A stretch of 64,000 nucleotides of DNA, from the NCBI GenBank assembly GCA_033961575.1, contig CM066728.1, positions 110,688,852-110,752,851 on the forward strand, read 5' to 3'. Positions 1 through 13,179 of the stretch are shown piece by piece (the stretch's first letter is position 1; each line of letters begins with the position of its first letter). A program made the translations under genes and the position numbers. The DNA comes from Aselliscus stoliczkanus. Its lineage: Eukaryota > Chordata > Mammalia > Chiroptera > Hipposideridae. The notes beneath the pieces were generated by a model. That model was not told where the DNA came from. It was given only the letters and a program-made list of their open reading frames with translations, and ran no database searches.

Positions 1-1540
1 CTGCCCACTGACTGGCAGGACAGCCCAACAATCAATCGTGGACACTATGTGATGAGGTACTGGGGAGGGGGTGGGGGTGCGGGGGCCCTGGATCACTGCT
101 TGGGGCACAGTATGCTGCCAGTTAGGATCCCCTGCTTTAGACTTTATATGAGAGAGAAATGAACTGCTTTTATTGTGTTTGAGCCCTTTATACATTTGGG
201 ATGTATTACATCAGTTAGCCCTAGTCATTCATTTCAAGAACTGTATTAAGTGTGTGGTTTAAAAATACATACTCATTTATTAAAATGAATTTCAAAAAGT
301 TGCCCAAAACTGTAGGTAGAATGAGAAGACAGTTAGGAAATGAGGATGGGGCCAGGAGTGAAACTGATCTGCAACAGGCGGAATTTGAGGCCGTTTCCTC
401 TGGTTCAAAGGACAAGCTTGACTCTAAGCTAAAATCATGGAAAAAGGAAACGAAACGGGATCAAAGATGGCGAGGCATGAAAATGTACACGTTAATAGTA
501 TCAGTGATGGTGTTCCCTCCCTGCACTGAGGCGCTTATCCACTGCATTTATCTGAGGGACCAATTAGGAGTCTTCGTGCAGCTCTTGATGTAGATACAGA
601 TATGGATATGAGTGTAGCTGTAGATAGAGATATAGGCAGACACCTATGGTATCGGGACAGCTCAGACATAGAGAACATAGGTGTAACTATAGATACAGCC
701 ATAGACTTAGAGACTATAAATGTCTCCATCGTCATGTCATTCCTCATACCTCCACCAGCTTCCGGAATTATTCTCTGTGACCCCTTCCGAGTAATGATCC
801 ACTGAGCGCTTTTCACCTCTTTCTTCTTCAAACACCTTCTTGCCTTCCGTCTGTGACTCTGCACATGCTCCAGCTTAGTTCAATGCTTCAGGCCACTCCC
901 CGGGCACCTGCAGCTGATCCCTGCTGTCCTGTGGCTGTCCCTGTGCCTCCAGCCCTGCCCTGGTCACTCCTGCTTTCTGTGCACTCGCTGCTTCCGGGCG
1001 GCCTTGCCCACGTCTGAGGCTTCGCTCCCTTTCTTTGGTGATGTGTCACAATCCTCCATCTGCACCCCCTTCCCACACAGCCACCACTCTTCTGTCCCCA
1101 TCCCATGCCTGACCTGCCAATCTGACCCGGGGCATGTCCAGAAGCGAAGTCCCCCCTTGTCCTGATCCCAGCACGTGGGCCGCCCTATGTGGTCCTTACT
1201 TAAGGGCCTGGCAGCACACAGCTGCCCCAGCCGGAGACCTCGGACTTCTCCTTCCCTCCGTGCTCTCACCCCTCTCTTTCTGTCACCCAGCACCTCTGCT
1301 GATGACCCCTCTGCACGTCCCTTACACTTCCGTGTCTCCACCGTGACCCTGCAGCCACTCACATGGCACCAGCGCCATCGCCTCTCACCCGGGTCATAGC
1401 AGGAGCCCCTTGTCCAAACCCTCCCTCTCCTTGTACTTCAGCGGCCCCTCAGCCCCTGCAGCGAGTCACCCCCCGCGTTCCTGCCCTCCTCGGCGCCCTC
1501 CTCCCTGCTTCTTCTTTCGTGGCTGTCTTAGCTCACATCT
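1..1540. other. Unique non-coding sequence, no gene seen
   Basis: I see no exon with plausible splice sites and codon structure. The short open frames on both strands overlap each other in several frames and have the composition of chance ORFs. From about 850 to 1540 the DNA becomes C- and T-rich and more GC-rich than what follows. CpG dinucleotides remain sparse, so it does not read as a CpG-island promoter. A degenerate hexamer array within it is listed separately. Confidence 0.6.
590..735. repeat. Degenerate GATATA/GATA-type simple repeat
   Basis: Variants of the hexamer GATATA/GATACA/GATATG recur (for example around 593-607, 625-636 and 689-695), interrupted by substitutions. This looks like a decayed microsatellite. 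A similar short cluster lies near 12455-12525. Confidence 0.55.
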
Positions 1541-1544
1541 CTTG

Positions 1545-1745
1545 CGTATTCCTAAATGCCAGGCACTGTACAAAGTGCCTCCCTGTCATTGACCCATTTT
1601 TTCTTCATCATAAGCCGATGAGTTTGGCAGCTTTGTTGTCCTCATGTGACAGTGAAGGAACCAGGTGCTTAGCACCTTTCCCTTTGGTGTGTAAGCAACC
1701 ACGTCACCTTCATAGCTTCTCTCCCTGCAGAATCATCTCCTCTCA
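1545..1745 (-). mobile_element. MIR-type SINE fragment (ancient)
   Basis: The sequence reads as the antisense of a MIR. It runs through a 'gccaggcactgt' block, a degraded 'cattttacagatgaggaaactgag'-like block near 1600-1670 and a 'gtgcttag' block. MIRs are tRNA-derived SINEs fixed before the eutherian radiation, and this copy is strongly diverged. The assignment is by memory of the family consensus, so the ends are approximate. Confidence 0.6.
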
Positions 1746-4700
1746 CTCCACAGGTGAATTCTGACTCTTCTGTAATAGCTAAGCATCCATACCATCTGCT
1801 CTAAGGGGCCTCCTGACTCCCCAGGTGGGCAAGTCTCTGCTCAGCCTGCCCCTACAAGTTCCTAAGGCCCTCACAGCAACAGCCTCCAATGCGTCTCTGT
1901 GCCTGCATGGGAGGAGCTGAGGACAGGCCCACATCTGGCCTGTCACACTTCACAAGATATTGGCAAACAGTAGGCGGTGCTTAGATATTTCCTTAAAAGA
2001 TGAATATACATGACCAGGTAAAAACTAAGAGCCCCAGTAACTGCGGAGGAAATATGTTTTGTGACATTTTGCAAACGTATGTACATTTAAATGCATTTAT
2101 TATTCAGTGACAGTCACAAAGATGCACATAATATATTTAAGCAGAAATATGTAGCTCCACAGACTTTTAAACTGAATAAAATATGCACACATAAAACACC
2201 TCATTTGTGAAGTTTTAATTGTCGTGGACAGGAATTCAAGCTTTATGGGTTGGCACTTCCATTATAGATTTATATTACTCTACATTGTTAATCTCTAAAT
2301 TTTATAAGTTAAAAATATTAGTGATTATCTTGGCTGACCATCGTTCTATGTAGGTTTTAAAAAGTCAACACACAAATTCTAAAATTTTATTTAGACAAAA
2401 TTAAAACCAGTTTAACCATGGCCCGTACTCTACACGCTGGTTATTGTTTTATTTTTGTTGTTTGGATTGTTTTTAAATCAGCTTTACTCTCTCTTTTTTT
2501 AGGTTAGAATACTGAACTAAAGTATCATAATATTACCCTGCCACCTAGGGGTATTGCCAAAGAAATTTATTCATGCCTCGTAAAGAGAGGTACAGTATGG
2601 TGACCAAAATATAAAAACATACATCACTATTCTAAATAATTTAGTGACTAAGTTCTGTCACTAAAATAAACAATATCCACTATTACGATTTTATAGTTTA
2701 TCTCTTCTAAAATAACCTATGTTTTAAAAGCCATATGAGCCTGGTGGGATGGAAATTAGTAAGAATGCTCCCTCTCCGGATCATGGAAACTGACAAGTGA
2801 AATGAATAAAGACTGAGCATTAACATGTGATGGGCCCGTAAGTAGCATGTATGTTTTCTGAGCTCGCAAAGCCCTTTCATGTATTCTCTCTCATTTATGA
2901 CACTGTAAGCGCTTGGGGGGGCGGGGAATCTCTGTTCAGGACGTGGTCCTTTGTCTACTGCTTTGTTGGTGGGCTGAGAAGCTAGACCACTGAACAAATG
3001 TGTAGTCTGAACACCAAGGTATTCATGCTACTGAAAGTGATGAAAAGCCACCGTCCAAATTGTTGGCTTCTGATGGCTGTCTTTAGATGATGCCTAAGAA
3101 CTTTTTCTTCATTCCCCCCAAATAAGCTTTTCCTGATGCCATTGACTAAATGAGAAGTCTAAGTATTCAACCCTAATAGAAACACCTACGTACTCTGTGG
3201 ATATGGGACTTTTGCCCCAAGGGATCTAAGAATCAAGGGGCATTTGGGAGACAGCGAACACACAGATGGATCAGATTTCAGAATTCTTGAAGCACACTTT
3301 GCCATTCTTTAAAATGAATGGAGCAAGAAAGTGCATTTGTGTTACAATACATACTTTCTCAGTTAGGACAGTGTCTCCTTGCCCTGGATTCTGAGGAACT
3401 GAAGGAGTGGACCTGCAGAGGGGCTCACAATGCCATCCATCACCCGTGAGCCATCTCACCTTTGTGCTGCTGGGTCAAGGTAAAGCAGGAACTCAGTGCC
3501 ACTCCTCAGGACAAATTAACCAACCCAACCCTCCCTAGCTTGGGGAAATTAGCAAAACTAAGGGAAACGGAGTCTGCTGCCCCGTGCTTTCTCCTCACCT
3601 TCCTTTCCTGCAGTCATTTGGCCCAACGAGTGTTGAGTTCTCCGGGTCTCTGGCCCCTGAATGGTGTAATTATCCTCTGTAGCAAATGAACAGGGATGGA
3701 CCCTCCTGTCCTAGCACTGGGAAAATCCACCCCACACCTGTTTTCTGATGTTTCCTCTCTTCCAGGGGGAGGGCGGTGATCCACATCGCGGGCGGGGCTT
3801 TGCTCAGCTTCGGCTTCTTCCCTGTGACAGCCCTTTGTTGCCAGCACACGCGGAGCTCTAATTACACCGGCTCCGAGTCTGGGCTCCACGTTGGAGGGAG
3901 CGATGCAAATGCCAGGTGCCTTTTCTCTTCTCATTATGACCTGTCTCTTTGCAGGCACATCACTTTCAGAAAGGGAGGGAAGGGCATTCGTTTGAGTAAA
4001 AAACACACTTTCTTATCTCTACCTCTTATTCTGACCAGTTTTGCTCCAAATCTCATTCCTGTTTCGAAGGCTGAGAAAAAGGCTATTTTTGACTGTTTGC
4101 CATACATGCTACTATTTAAATTCAGAAACCAGCGACAGTGACATCAAATAGCCTAATCAGCATGGGACCCCCTCATGTCCACTGCCTTTGCAAGCACAGG
4201 TTCTGGGAGTGTATCCGGGAATGCCACTCAGGTATGAATGCATCACCACCATGAGCCAGGGAACTGACACCATGAAAACTGCAGGCTATACCCTCCCGGA
4301 CTCCAAAACCCGCATCTGAAAGAGGCTCACAATAGCTGGGCCCGACTCCACCTGCCATTTTTGTCGGGTTATGACTTGGGCTTTCTAATTAGGAGGCCAT
4401 TCAACTGCAAATGTGAAGTTACGCAATAAGCAGACTAGGTGTTCTCGTAACCCCAGTTGTGGGGCTAGTCAGGAGAAAATTTTGGAAGGAGCGCTATAAT
4501 ATTTTGCCATAGAACAATGATCTTTACAAGTTTTCTCAGTTTCATAGCATCTGCTGTTAACTTTGGCAGCTGTTATTCCAAAGGACTTTTCCTCTTACTT
4601 TGAAAATCAAATTTTCAAGTTCTGATGGAGCATTATGAATAGGAATTTTTAAGGGTTTTCTTTACTTTCTTATGCAGTTTCAAAACTTAACACACATGAG

Positions 4701-6770
4701 AATTGATGTACATTTAATATTTTTAAATATTATGCAAAAATAATCATCTGGTAAATGAAACATTCTGAAGGAGCTAATAACTAATTTATAGAGGTAAAAT
4801 ATTCAAATTATGTAAAGTTAATAGACATTATTTACTGTGCTATAATTTGGTATTTGCTGACACAGAAGAAAAGTTCTCTGTTTTCAGCATCTCTTCGCAT
4901 AGCAGATCATTTACTATATATTTCATAAGCAATATTTAAACTATTTATGGAAATCAGGTACATACATATATTTTAAACATACATACAGAAATCAATAGAG
5001 TTTCTGAGTAAATAATATTGTGCCATAATTGTGAAACTATCAAATTATGCCGCCATGTGTATGATAGGTATGATTTCAATACACTCACTTCCTTTAATGA
5101 TACATCGCACTGGAAACTCTGACATTGCTTTGGCTGCTCTTGGCTTTGCAGACTTTACCTTCTTCATTCATATTTTCACAATTAACTTATTGCTTTTCAT
5201 TGGGAATCAGGTCTGTGAAATATTCTTAAATGATAAAATCAAGTAATCTTTATATCATGACTGTAGATAATTCCCATATGACATTAAGTAAATTATCATT
5301 ATGGAAATTAAGCATTTTCATTAATGGACAACTTTATCTGCTACTAGAACTTTCCTAATAAATGTGTCCGCCTCAATGATGTGCGATAGTGAGATCACCT
5401 CATATGTTACAAGGGAAACACACAGAGGGAAAATTCGATTCCCAGTTCCTTACATAACTATGAGAGTTGTGATTCTCACTGATAGCTTTAGATTACCTTT
5501 TTTCTTGTTATAGTTGATTGATAACATTACATATTTTACATAAAATAATTCAGCTACAATAAGTGTCCTTTGATAAATGGATGCAGAATGAAATGCTCTT
5601 GATGGTGTGAGTTTGAACGTTTTGTCTGTTTCACAAAATCACATTCAAGTGCATATAATTTATGAAAACTAGAAAATGGTCACTATTTTCTCACTGTAAT
5701 GTAAGATCTCTTGGGGATCACTTGGAAACTTCTGTGTGTGCTGCCAGTGGTGTCTTGAGGAATCGGGGTTCTTTGAAGACACAAGTGACCCCAACTCAGT
5801 CTGGTTCCCTGAGATTGGCCCAGCTTTGCCAGAGCACCCCAAGCACAGGAGTGCTCTGGCAGCAAAATTCTATTTTAAAAACAATTAGAGGCAGTTCAGC
5901 CATTTTTAAAGTAACGTGAGTATATCAGAAATTCATCACTTTTTAACTAACATTAAACTCCAGATAGGCTGCCACTTAAAGATCTCTACTGCCTTATTGG
6001 ATCGCAATTTAAGAATGACTATTATGACACTTGAAATTGAAAACATTTCAATTTAATGAAAACTGCCACCTTCCAAATGTACATCACGCCCTGTCAATGG
6101 GGACGTTAGGTTTGCTCGATTACTCAGGAACGCACATGCTGGGCCATGGGTTTTGGTGGGATCCACGCTTCCCTTCTGCAGAGCTCCGAAGCCTCACCTG
6201 GCCAGAGATGCCAGAGAGAAAGGGCAAGGCCATGGGGGTGGACCCCTTTTAGGGAGAGCGACACACTTTGTAGGACAATTCATGACTTCAGTGACAGATG
6301 AGAAATCAGAAACAAAGGCAGATGGCAAAACTTGGGAAATCATCCATTGACAATTTCAATACCATCCCTTAACTCCCTGCCATTGGAACACAGAGAACAG
6401 GTGTCAAATTTCTTACTTCCACCCTGCATATTTATTCGACCCAGGAGTGCCCAGATTAAAAATGCTAATGTTCACTTTCATCATGGCACTTCTTAAAGAC
6501 ACAAGGACACAGCATCTCGTCCTATGATGCCAAAGGCTGCTATGAACCAGATAAAGCCGGTTCCAGACCTTATTAGGCTAGCCTTGTCTGTCGGCGAGCC
6601 TCAGCCCTCAGCGTGAGAAAACCTGAACTCCTCTCACTTCTCTGATTTCCAAGTCAAGCGGGTTTATGTGTGAGCTCTCTGGCATCAAACTGCAGCATAG
6701 GGACCTCTGTCTCTACTGAGAATTAAAACAAGACAGGTCTCTAAATTGATCAGACTGCTGGAATGGGTGG
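1746..6770. other. Unique AT-rich intergenic or intronic sequence
   Basis: About 5 kb with no convincing gene, RNA gene or recognisable young repeat. The stretches 1980-2700 and 4480-5600 are strongly AT-rich. 3560-4380 and 6060-6260 are more balanced in composition and could hold conserved non-coding DNA, but nothing in the sequence alone decides this. The short ORFs here overlap in several frames and carry no domain I recognise. Confidence 0.5.
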
Positions 6771-6944
6771 GAGAGAGAGAGGGAGTGTGTGTGAGTTTGT
6801 GCGTGTGTGTTAGTGAGTGTGTGTGTGTCTGTATGTGAGTGTGTGAGAGAGTGTGTGCGAGTGTGTCTATGTGCGTGTGTGTGAGTGTGTGTGAGTGTGC
6901 GTGTGTGAGTGTGTGCGTGTGTGTGTTAGTGAGTGTGTGTGTGC
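6771..6944. repeat. Imperfect (GT)n/(TG)n microsatellite
   Basis: A short GAGA run leads into about 165 bp of alternating TG with GTGAG, GTGCG and GTTAG interruptions. Stretches of alternating purine and pyrimidine are of the type that can adopt Z-DNA. The interruptions imply an old, partly stabilised array. Confidence 0.95.
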
Positions 6945-9900
6945 AAAGCCATGAAGCTCTCTATCTGGAGTTTCTCTCTTGTAAGGTCGTGAGACCCCAG
7001 CATCCATCACTCCTGTAGACCCACACTGAGTTTATGCGCTTTATTATCAAAATAATGTTGAAAAACTAAAAAATTACAAAGAGAAACAAAAAGGATAAAG
7101 CAGCTGAAAGGACTGATTTATGAAAAAGAATAAGAGGAAGCACAGATAGTAGTGGATCGTAATGCGTCTTTCTTACGGAGCGCTTTTGGGGAATTCTAAG
7201 CAGGCGTGTTGGCAGAAGAACTCAGAGGAAAATTATCTAGAAAACAATAGAAGTCAGTGTGTAAACTGAGGAGAAGCTGAAAAGAAATCATAAATAAAAA
7301 AGAACGTCCTTTGGTTCCATAAAATAGGGAAACACTTCATCTGGTACCATGATTCATAAAGTAGTGAATTTTTGAAAGAAGTGGCCAAAGCTCTCCTACA
7401 GAAAATATATTTTAAGTTAAAATAAATGAATACTGTATGTTTATTTTGCAAAAAGCCAATTCAAAAAGAAAGGATTTCTGTAAGCCCTAGTACAGGCTGG
7501 GACATGAATTATTTGAATTAGAACCTTCACACATGAAATCTGGTCAGGATGTCTCAGCAGACAGGACAAGAACGAGAGGGGACGGCCATGGCAGGGAGGA
7601 AGGGACAATCGGAACCATGTCCCCTGTCCATACCTGGGCTCCACACTTCAGTACAGAGGGTAACTATTTGACAGTCTGACTCTGGGAATAAAGTATGTAT
7701 CAATCAGGGCTTGCTATCTGCAGACGTCAGGGAACAAAGAAAATCCCGGCTGACCTGTGGGAGTGCAATGCCTGCCGTGGGACTGATGTGTTCACAATAA
7801 ACAGTGAGTTTTCTAAGCTTTGCAATAATTTGTCATAATTTTCTTGCAAACAGCTTTGCCTCTGCCATATTTTTACACCCCTTCCTATAAGTTTAGTTGG
7901 GTGCAAACTTGTTTTTGCCGGCCAATACCCACTGCCTCCAATGATGACATGGCCAGTGACCAATTTCCTAACAATGACTGAGAGTTTTGTGCATGGTGAT
8001 GGCAGCAGGACAGAGGAACCCATCTGCAACTACATGCCTTGAATGTGGTCATAGTTACATTAGATTTTGTGTGTTTTATAGTTAAAATTTTGCTTAGCAG
8101 TATACAAATGTGTGCGTGTGTCTGGGAGGTCATTGCATTTTGTTTTAAAGGCAGATGATTACAGGCCGAGGTTTAAAGAGGCTGTGTTATAACTCAGAGA
8201 CTGAAGACTGGTATCATTTTCAGGGATTCTTAAAATCAAGACCTACCACCTAGTGCAAACTATCAGAGTGTGATCAAGACAAGGAGAGTATATATTCTTC
8301 TCGTGGTAAAATGAAAACTATCACTAAACTTCTGTCAGATTTTCAGGCAATAATTAAACTTTTGATCTGGAAGAAATATAATGAAATGGAGAGTCCCCCA
8401 ATTATATAAAATATCCTCATTATACTATAAATACACATTTATTTCAATAACTCGTTTAAGAGTACTCAATCATTTTCATGAGTAGAAAAATACAATTTCA
8501 TACTTTGAAATGGCATCCAGAAGGCAGTTTCATGGGAGATTTCTTCTGCCCTGGAGCGCGTGGGAGTGGGCTGGGGGTGGGGTGGTGAGATGTTCTCACT
8601 CCCACTCGTGTTGAGGGTAGATTATAGGGCGCTTTCTTGGCAATTGTTTTGCTTGGGTAATGGTGTTTTTCTGTTCCACTTTCCCTACTTAGATTTAGAA
8701 AAGTGATTGCAAATACCTGCCCTGCTTTTATGTGTACTCCACTGTGATTCCCACCCTATTCTGAGACACGAGGTGGGGGGGCCTCCATTCCCATGCCAAG
8801 GTTTTCAGAATGTTGTCTCCTTGCCAACCACTGGGTCCTGCTTTGCCCCTGTGCACCTCTCATCACCCACCCACCCACCAGGCATGTTTTCCTCACTCGT
8901 CTGTAACCCTGGCGTGAGGTGGTAAATCACCGTGTAGTGGGAGCATAAGATCATTTCCGAAATAGCAGATTTGGAAGATTATTCAAATGTTCTTCCATTC
9001 ACAATGTCCAAGGAAGGTCAACTTTATTATTATTGTATTCTTTACCAAATCTAGGAACAGTAAAAAAGAAATCGTTAAGAATCACTTTCCCAAAATCTTA
9101 GAATCCTAAAAAGAAAATCACAAAATAGCTGAAGACCATTGTTTATCAGGAAGACTTGACTTTGTTGAGAGCAAACCTCAGCATTTTAAAGCAAGCCACG
9201 AAAGACAGCCAGGGGGTTGCTGTGTGAGTGCCCGGATGGGTCTGCAGAGAAGGGGTGCTTGTTCCTACACACATGCTGGGGAAAGGGCACGTGGCAGGCA
9301 AGGCACACACAGGCGGGGCTGTGGTCAACCCCGTCAAGTTCTGCATTCATCTGCTGGACGCAATCTGCCAGACAGACAGTTCCAGATATCTCATTATTTA
9401 CGGCCCCATTTCCTGATGACAACATGGCCAAAGAGACTCCCCTACATTTGTCTTCCCTTGCACCAAGAAGGAGAACGCAGCCACCTTGACGCTTCATGTC
9501 CATCGTTTTCTGTAATCGCTCAGGGACAGGGCAGAGACTGCAATCATACTGTCCAGGAGCTGTCACCTCGCTACGTGCCTGTTTCACCAAAGGAATTCGC
9601 ATTCAGATACCTACGGAAACCGTGTGAGGTGTCTGATGAGTAATGTGTCACCTGCACGGACACACGTGTGGGAAGCAGGGTCAGTGCAAACAGAGCCGCC
9701 CCAGCACCCCTGCAGCTGGGGCTCAGGCCTGGAGCAGGGGCCTGGCGAGGGTGACCCTCCAGCAGCTCTAACAAAGGGCCCCTCTGCGCAGCAGCTCCCA
9801 GAGGACACGCAGGGAGCTGTGTCCCTCAGAGCCCAGCAGCAGCAGGTGGCAGCATTGTCAAAGCCCTGGCAGCCGGCTGGGCGAGCAGGGACAGACTGCG

Positions 9901-10835
9901 TCCCCTCAGGAAGTTTGGCGTGTGGAGGGGGCTTTGACCTTTCATAAACTCACTGCCATCTCCTTGGGCGTCCATTGTTTGCCTGTGACTACGTCTGGTA
10001 ATTACAGTCCCCCAGCACTTGGAGGTGGCTTATCTGAATTATTTGTTGCACACACTGTTCTGAGTGCATGGCACAACCTGAGTTCTTTCGCCTGGCGTTT
10101 ACCAGTCACAGAGAACACCAGCCTCGCTCACCATGAAGACAAACAAAGAAACCACAACCCAGACAAACATGGCAGAGTGGGCTGACATCGGCGGAGGAAT
10201 GGACAGTAGGTGATCCAATGTAATAGCCTCTCGTTTACTCCTTAATGTTGCAATGCCATGACCGCTGCATGTTGCTGTATGTTGGACATCGTTTTTCTCT
10301 TCTTCCTTTTTTTAAAAAGAAGTGATGGAGATGCAAGACATGCGGGCCCTATCGCTCGTAGGGCCCTGGGTACCATTCAGCCCGCAGTAGCCACGGTGCG
10401 AAAGCCGCCGAGTTTCACTTCTCAGCATTCACAGAGAGCACAGCCACGCTCAGCGCCTGGAAGCCAACACGGCCCCACTGATCCCAGGGCGCGAAGCGAC
10501 AGAAAACAGGGCCGTCGTCCCTCTGCGGTCCTCAGGCCAGCCAGGAGCGTGAGAGCGAAGGAGAAGGCTCCTAAGAGGGAGGCATGTGCGCAGGCCACAC
10601 TCACAGTCACCCCCAGGGAATGACAAGGTGGGCCACTGCCCCAGCAGGGGACTCTGCCATCACCTCAACTGGGCCCCAATTAGGCTTTGATGTGTCACTG
10701 AACTTGAGATACACATGCTATTGTTTCTGTGCCCTACGCTCAGGCTCACACTGGCCGTTTGCAGTCCTGAGTAAACATTTGGCTCTGTGGATAACACAGA
10801 CATGGCCGCATTTGCTCCCTCTCCCCCTGCCTTGG
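6945..10835. other. Unique non-coding sequence, no gene seen
   Basis: No supportable exon or young transposon. GC content rises between about 9200 and 10050 and again between 10340 and 10620. Overlapping open frames occur there on both strands, which is what GC-rich DNA gives by chance. CpG is present but not dense enough to call an island. 9380-10060 is repeat-free and could include conserved non-coding elements, but this is untested. Confidence 0.5.
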
Positions 10836-10849
10836 CACGCATGCACGTG

Positions 10850-10880
<31 letters not shown>

Positions 10881-10884
10881 ACGC
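10836..10884. repeat. (CA)n microsatellite with alternating purine-pyrimidine flanks
   Basis: A pure CA run of about 27 bp (10850-10876) is flanked on both sides by GCACGCATGCACGTGC-like sequence. The whole block is alternating purine and pyrimidine and nearly palindromic at its edges. Confidence 0.93.
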
Positions 10885-11154
10885 ATCTCCTTGTCCTCTC
10901 CATCTGAGTAAATGAGTAGTGATTGCTCATATATGCCTAAGAGTTCACAGGGAAAGCTCCTTCCATTAGAGGTACATCGAGCTGCCATGACGGAGGCTGA
11001 AAACTGACATCACCGAGTTGTAGATGCGAGTTGTGTTTAAAATGATGCTGGAGTCAGGAACCAGGATTCATTAAATCAGGCAGAGTTTCTCATTAAATGT
11101 GTAGATTGACAGTCTGAACTAACTGTCATTTGTGGCTCCTTAGAGTTCCCGGCC

Positions 11155-11159
<5 letters not shown>

Positions 11160-11217
<58 letters not shown>
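11160..11217. repeat. (TA)29 microsatellite
   Basis: About 58 bp of uninterrupted TA, followed immediately by a C-rich run (11220-11227). Pure TA tracts of this length are self-complementary and can extrude as cruciforms. They are also unstable in replication and hard to assemble, so the exact length is uncertain. Confidence 0.97.
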
Positions 11218-11219
<2 letters not shown>

Positions 11220-13170
11220 CCCCCCCGCCAAGGCAATATTATATTTAGAATGAAATGGTGAAGTTGTGACTATTGGGTGGTTTTGAGGTGCCTGCTTTGT
11301 GTAAGAACAGCAGTGTTTTTTTCTCGTTTGTTACCTCTCTGAAAGCAGTGGGCAGAAGGATCATTAAAGCCGATCAGGAAGCTAGTTACCAGCATTTCTA
11401 GTTGAAGACAAAATAATAGATAAAATGGACCCATGCTACCTGGAATATATTTAAATAATAACCATAACTCAAGAAGCTCACAGTTCCGGCTTCCCATTTT
11501 CTTACCATTTAATCCATGCGTGTATTTTGCTTTAACTTCATCCACTAAATCCTTTATGGAAAATTCCTTATAATATAACTATGAAGGAAAGGTCAAAAAA
11601 TTCACATCTCTCTGTGCTTGGGAAAGTGACTTGATGAAGGCAAGGCACACACTCATCATGAAAATATCAGTTTTCCTCAAAGATCTGAGGCCCCTAGGTG
11701 ACACTGTTTTGCATCTTAACATGAAACACGTTAATGCAGAGCCTTCTGGTGTTAGCAGATATGCCAGAGCCCTCCGCCCTGGGCAGCTAACAAAGATGCT
11801 GAGGAGCCATGCCTTGAGGGATGTAAAGAAAATATTTCTCCCATACGCACGGGATCCGGATTGTCAATGAGCAGGTATTCTGAAAGTCACTGTCAATATG
11901 AACTGTCACATAGTGGCACCGATGCTTTCCCGATTTAAAAAAAAACAAAAAACACAAAAATCATGCATCTGCATCTGTGTACATGTACTTACATATTCAA
12001 CAATGTATGTGAATGATGGAAAAAGCTGTGGGAAATACTCTCCAAGAAAATAAACACAATTTTCCAGAGAACAACCTGAAAGATCCAGTCATTACTCTGA
12101 GGTCTCCGGCTTCCATGCATCTATGCTGTCTCTGTTCTCTTCCTTAAATGTGTCCTCCGTTAAAAAAAAAAAAAAGTTATAACAGGGACACTCCTGCCTG
12201 TGCAAAGCTTTCTTCCATTTATACACCTACGTTCCAGAAGGAATATTTCAATTTACAATAAACTGATTTTTAGCTCACAGTCTCTTTTCTTCATTCTGTC
12301 AGGATCTCGGATTTCTCTCTTAAGGCGGATTCTCGGAGGCCCCGAGCTACTACGGATTTGAAAGCCCTTTCTCTGGGAAGCTTTTTCTCATTCTTTTTTT
12401 CTCAGTCTTTCACAGTGAGAATTTATTTCAGAAGGTGGCTTTGTAGCCGTTGTGTGTAAATATAGATAGCTATGGATATAGATATAGGCGGAGTGGGTGT
12501 AGGTGCAGATACAGATATGCAGTTGCTTAAATTCTCTCGGTGTCACCTTCTTTCTGATTTGCATACATGCCTCTTTGTCTTGCTCTTCCCCTAGGGCAGG
12601 CAGAAGTGTTCTCGAGCTCTTTGTGACTCACTGACTACCCTTGTCAAGTGCTTTAAAAAATAAATGATTAGAAATTTTTGAAAAAAGTTTCACCTTTGTC
12701 CTTGGATCTTAAAGTATTACTTGAACATTCTTTCTGAGTATAGCATGAACCATAGTAACATGTGCAATCTTAAATCAACAGTATCTTTATCATCTTGACA
12801 TTCATAATTCTACAAGTCAAGCCAAGACCGAAACAATACCCTCCTTTAATGATATAAAAGGTTTTGAATTCATAATTGCATAAAAGAGCCCAGAATATTT
12901 CTAAAAGTGTATTAGAAAAGTGAACTTAACAAAAAAAAAAAATGTATATATATATTTAGAAGGATGTGACTAAGTCCCTGAAAAATTCTGCTGGTTAAAA
13001 GTCAAAAGGATATTGAAAAATAAATGCGTCCATGGAATTTCTCTTGGTTTTGTGCCTATAATGGATTTTCTTTGGAATATAGTCACATGCAAAAGCTATG
13101 AAACAAATTAAATATATTTTCCACAGAGCTGTATTAAATGTGACAAAATTTTATGTGGTTTGAAAATGTA
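11218..13170. other. Unique AT-rich sequence with small low-complexity patches
   Basis: No gene is supported. It holds short A-runs (11937-11960, 12162-12175, 12931-12943) and a second degenerate GATATA-like cluster (12455-12525). Sequence after about 12900 grades into the AT-rich L1 remnant that follows, so the right edge is soft. Confidence 0.5.
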
Positions 13171-13179
13171 TTAGATTAA

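Noticed and set aside
9186..9947. Cluster of overlapping frames on both strands
   Set aside because: Several frames are open at once in both directions, which is expected by chance in GC-rich DNA; no domain was recognised.
10340..10620. CpG-island promoter
   Set aside because: GC-rich with scattered CpG, but too short and sparse, and no gene follows.
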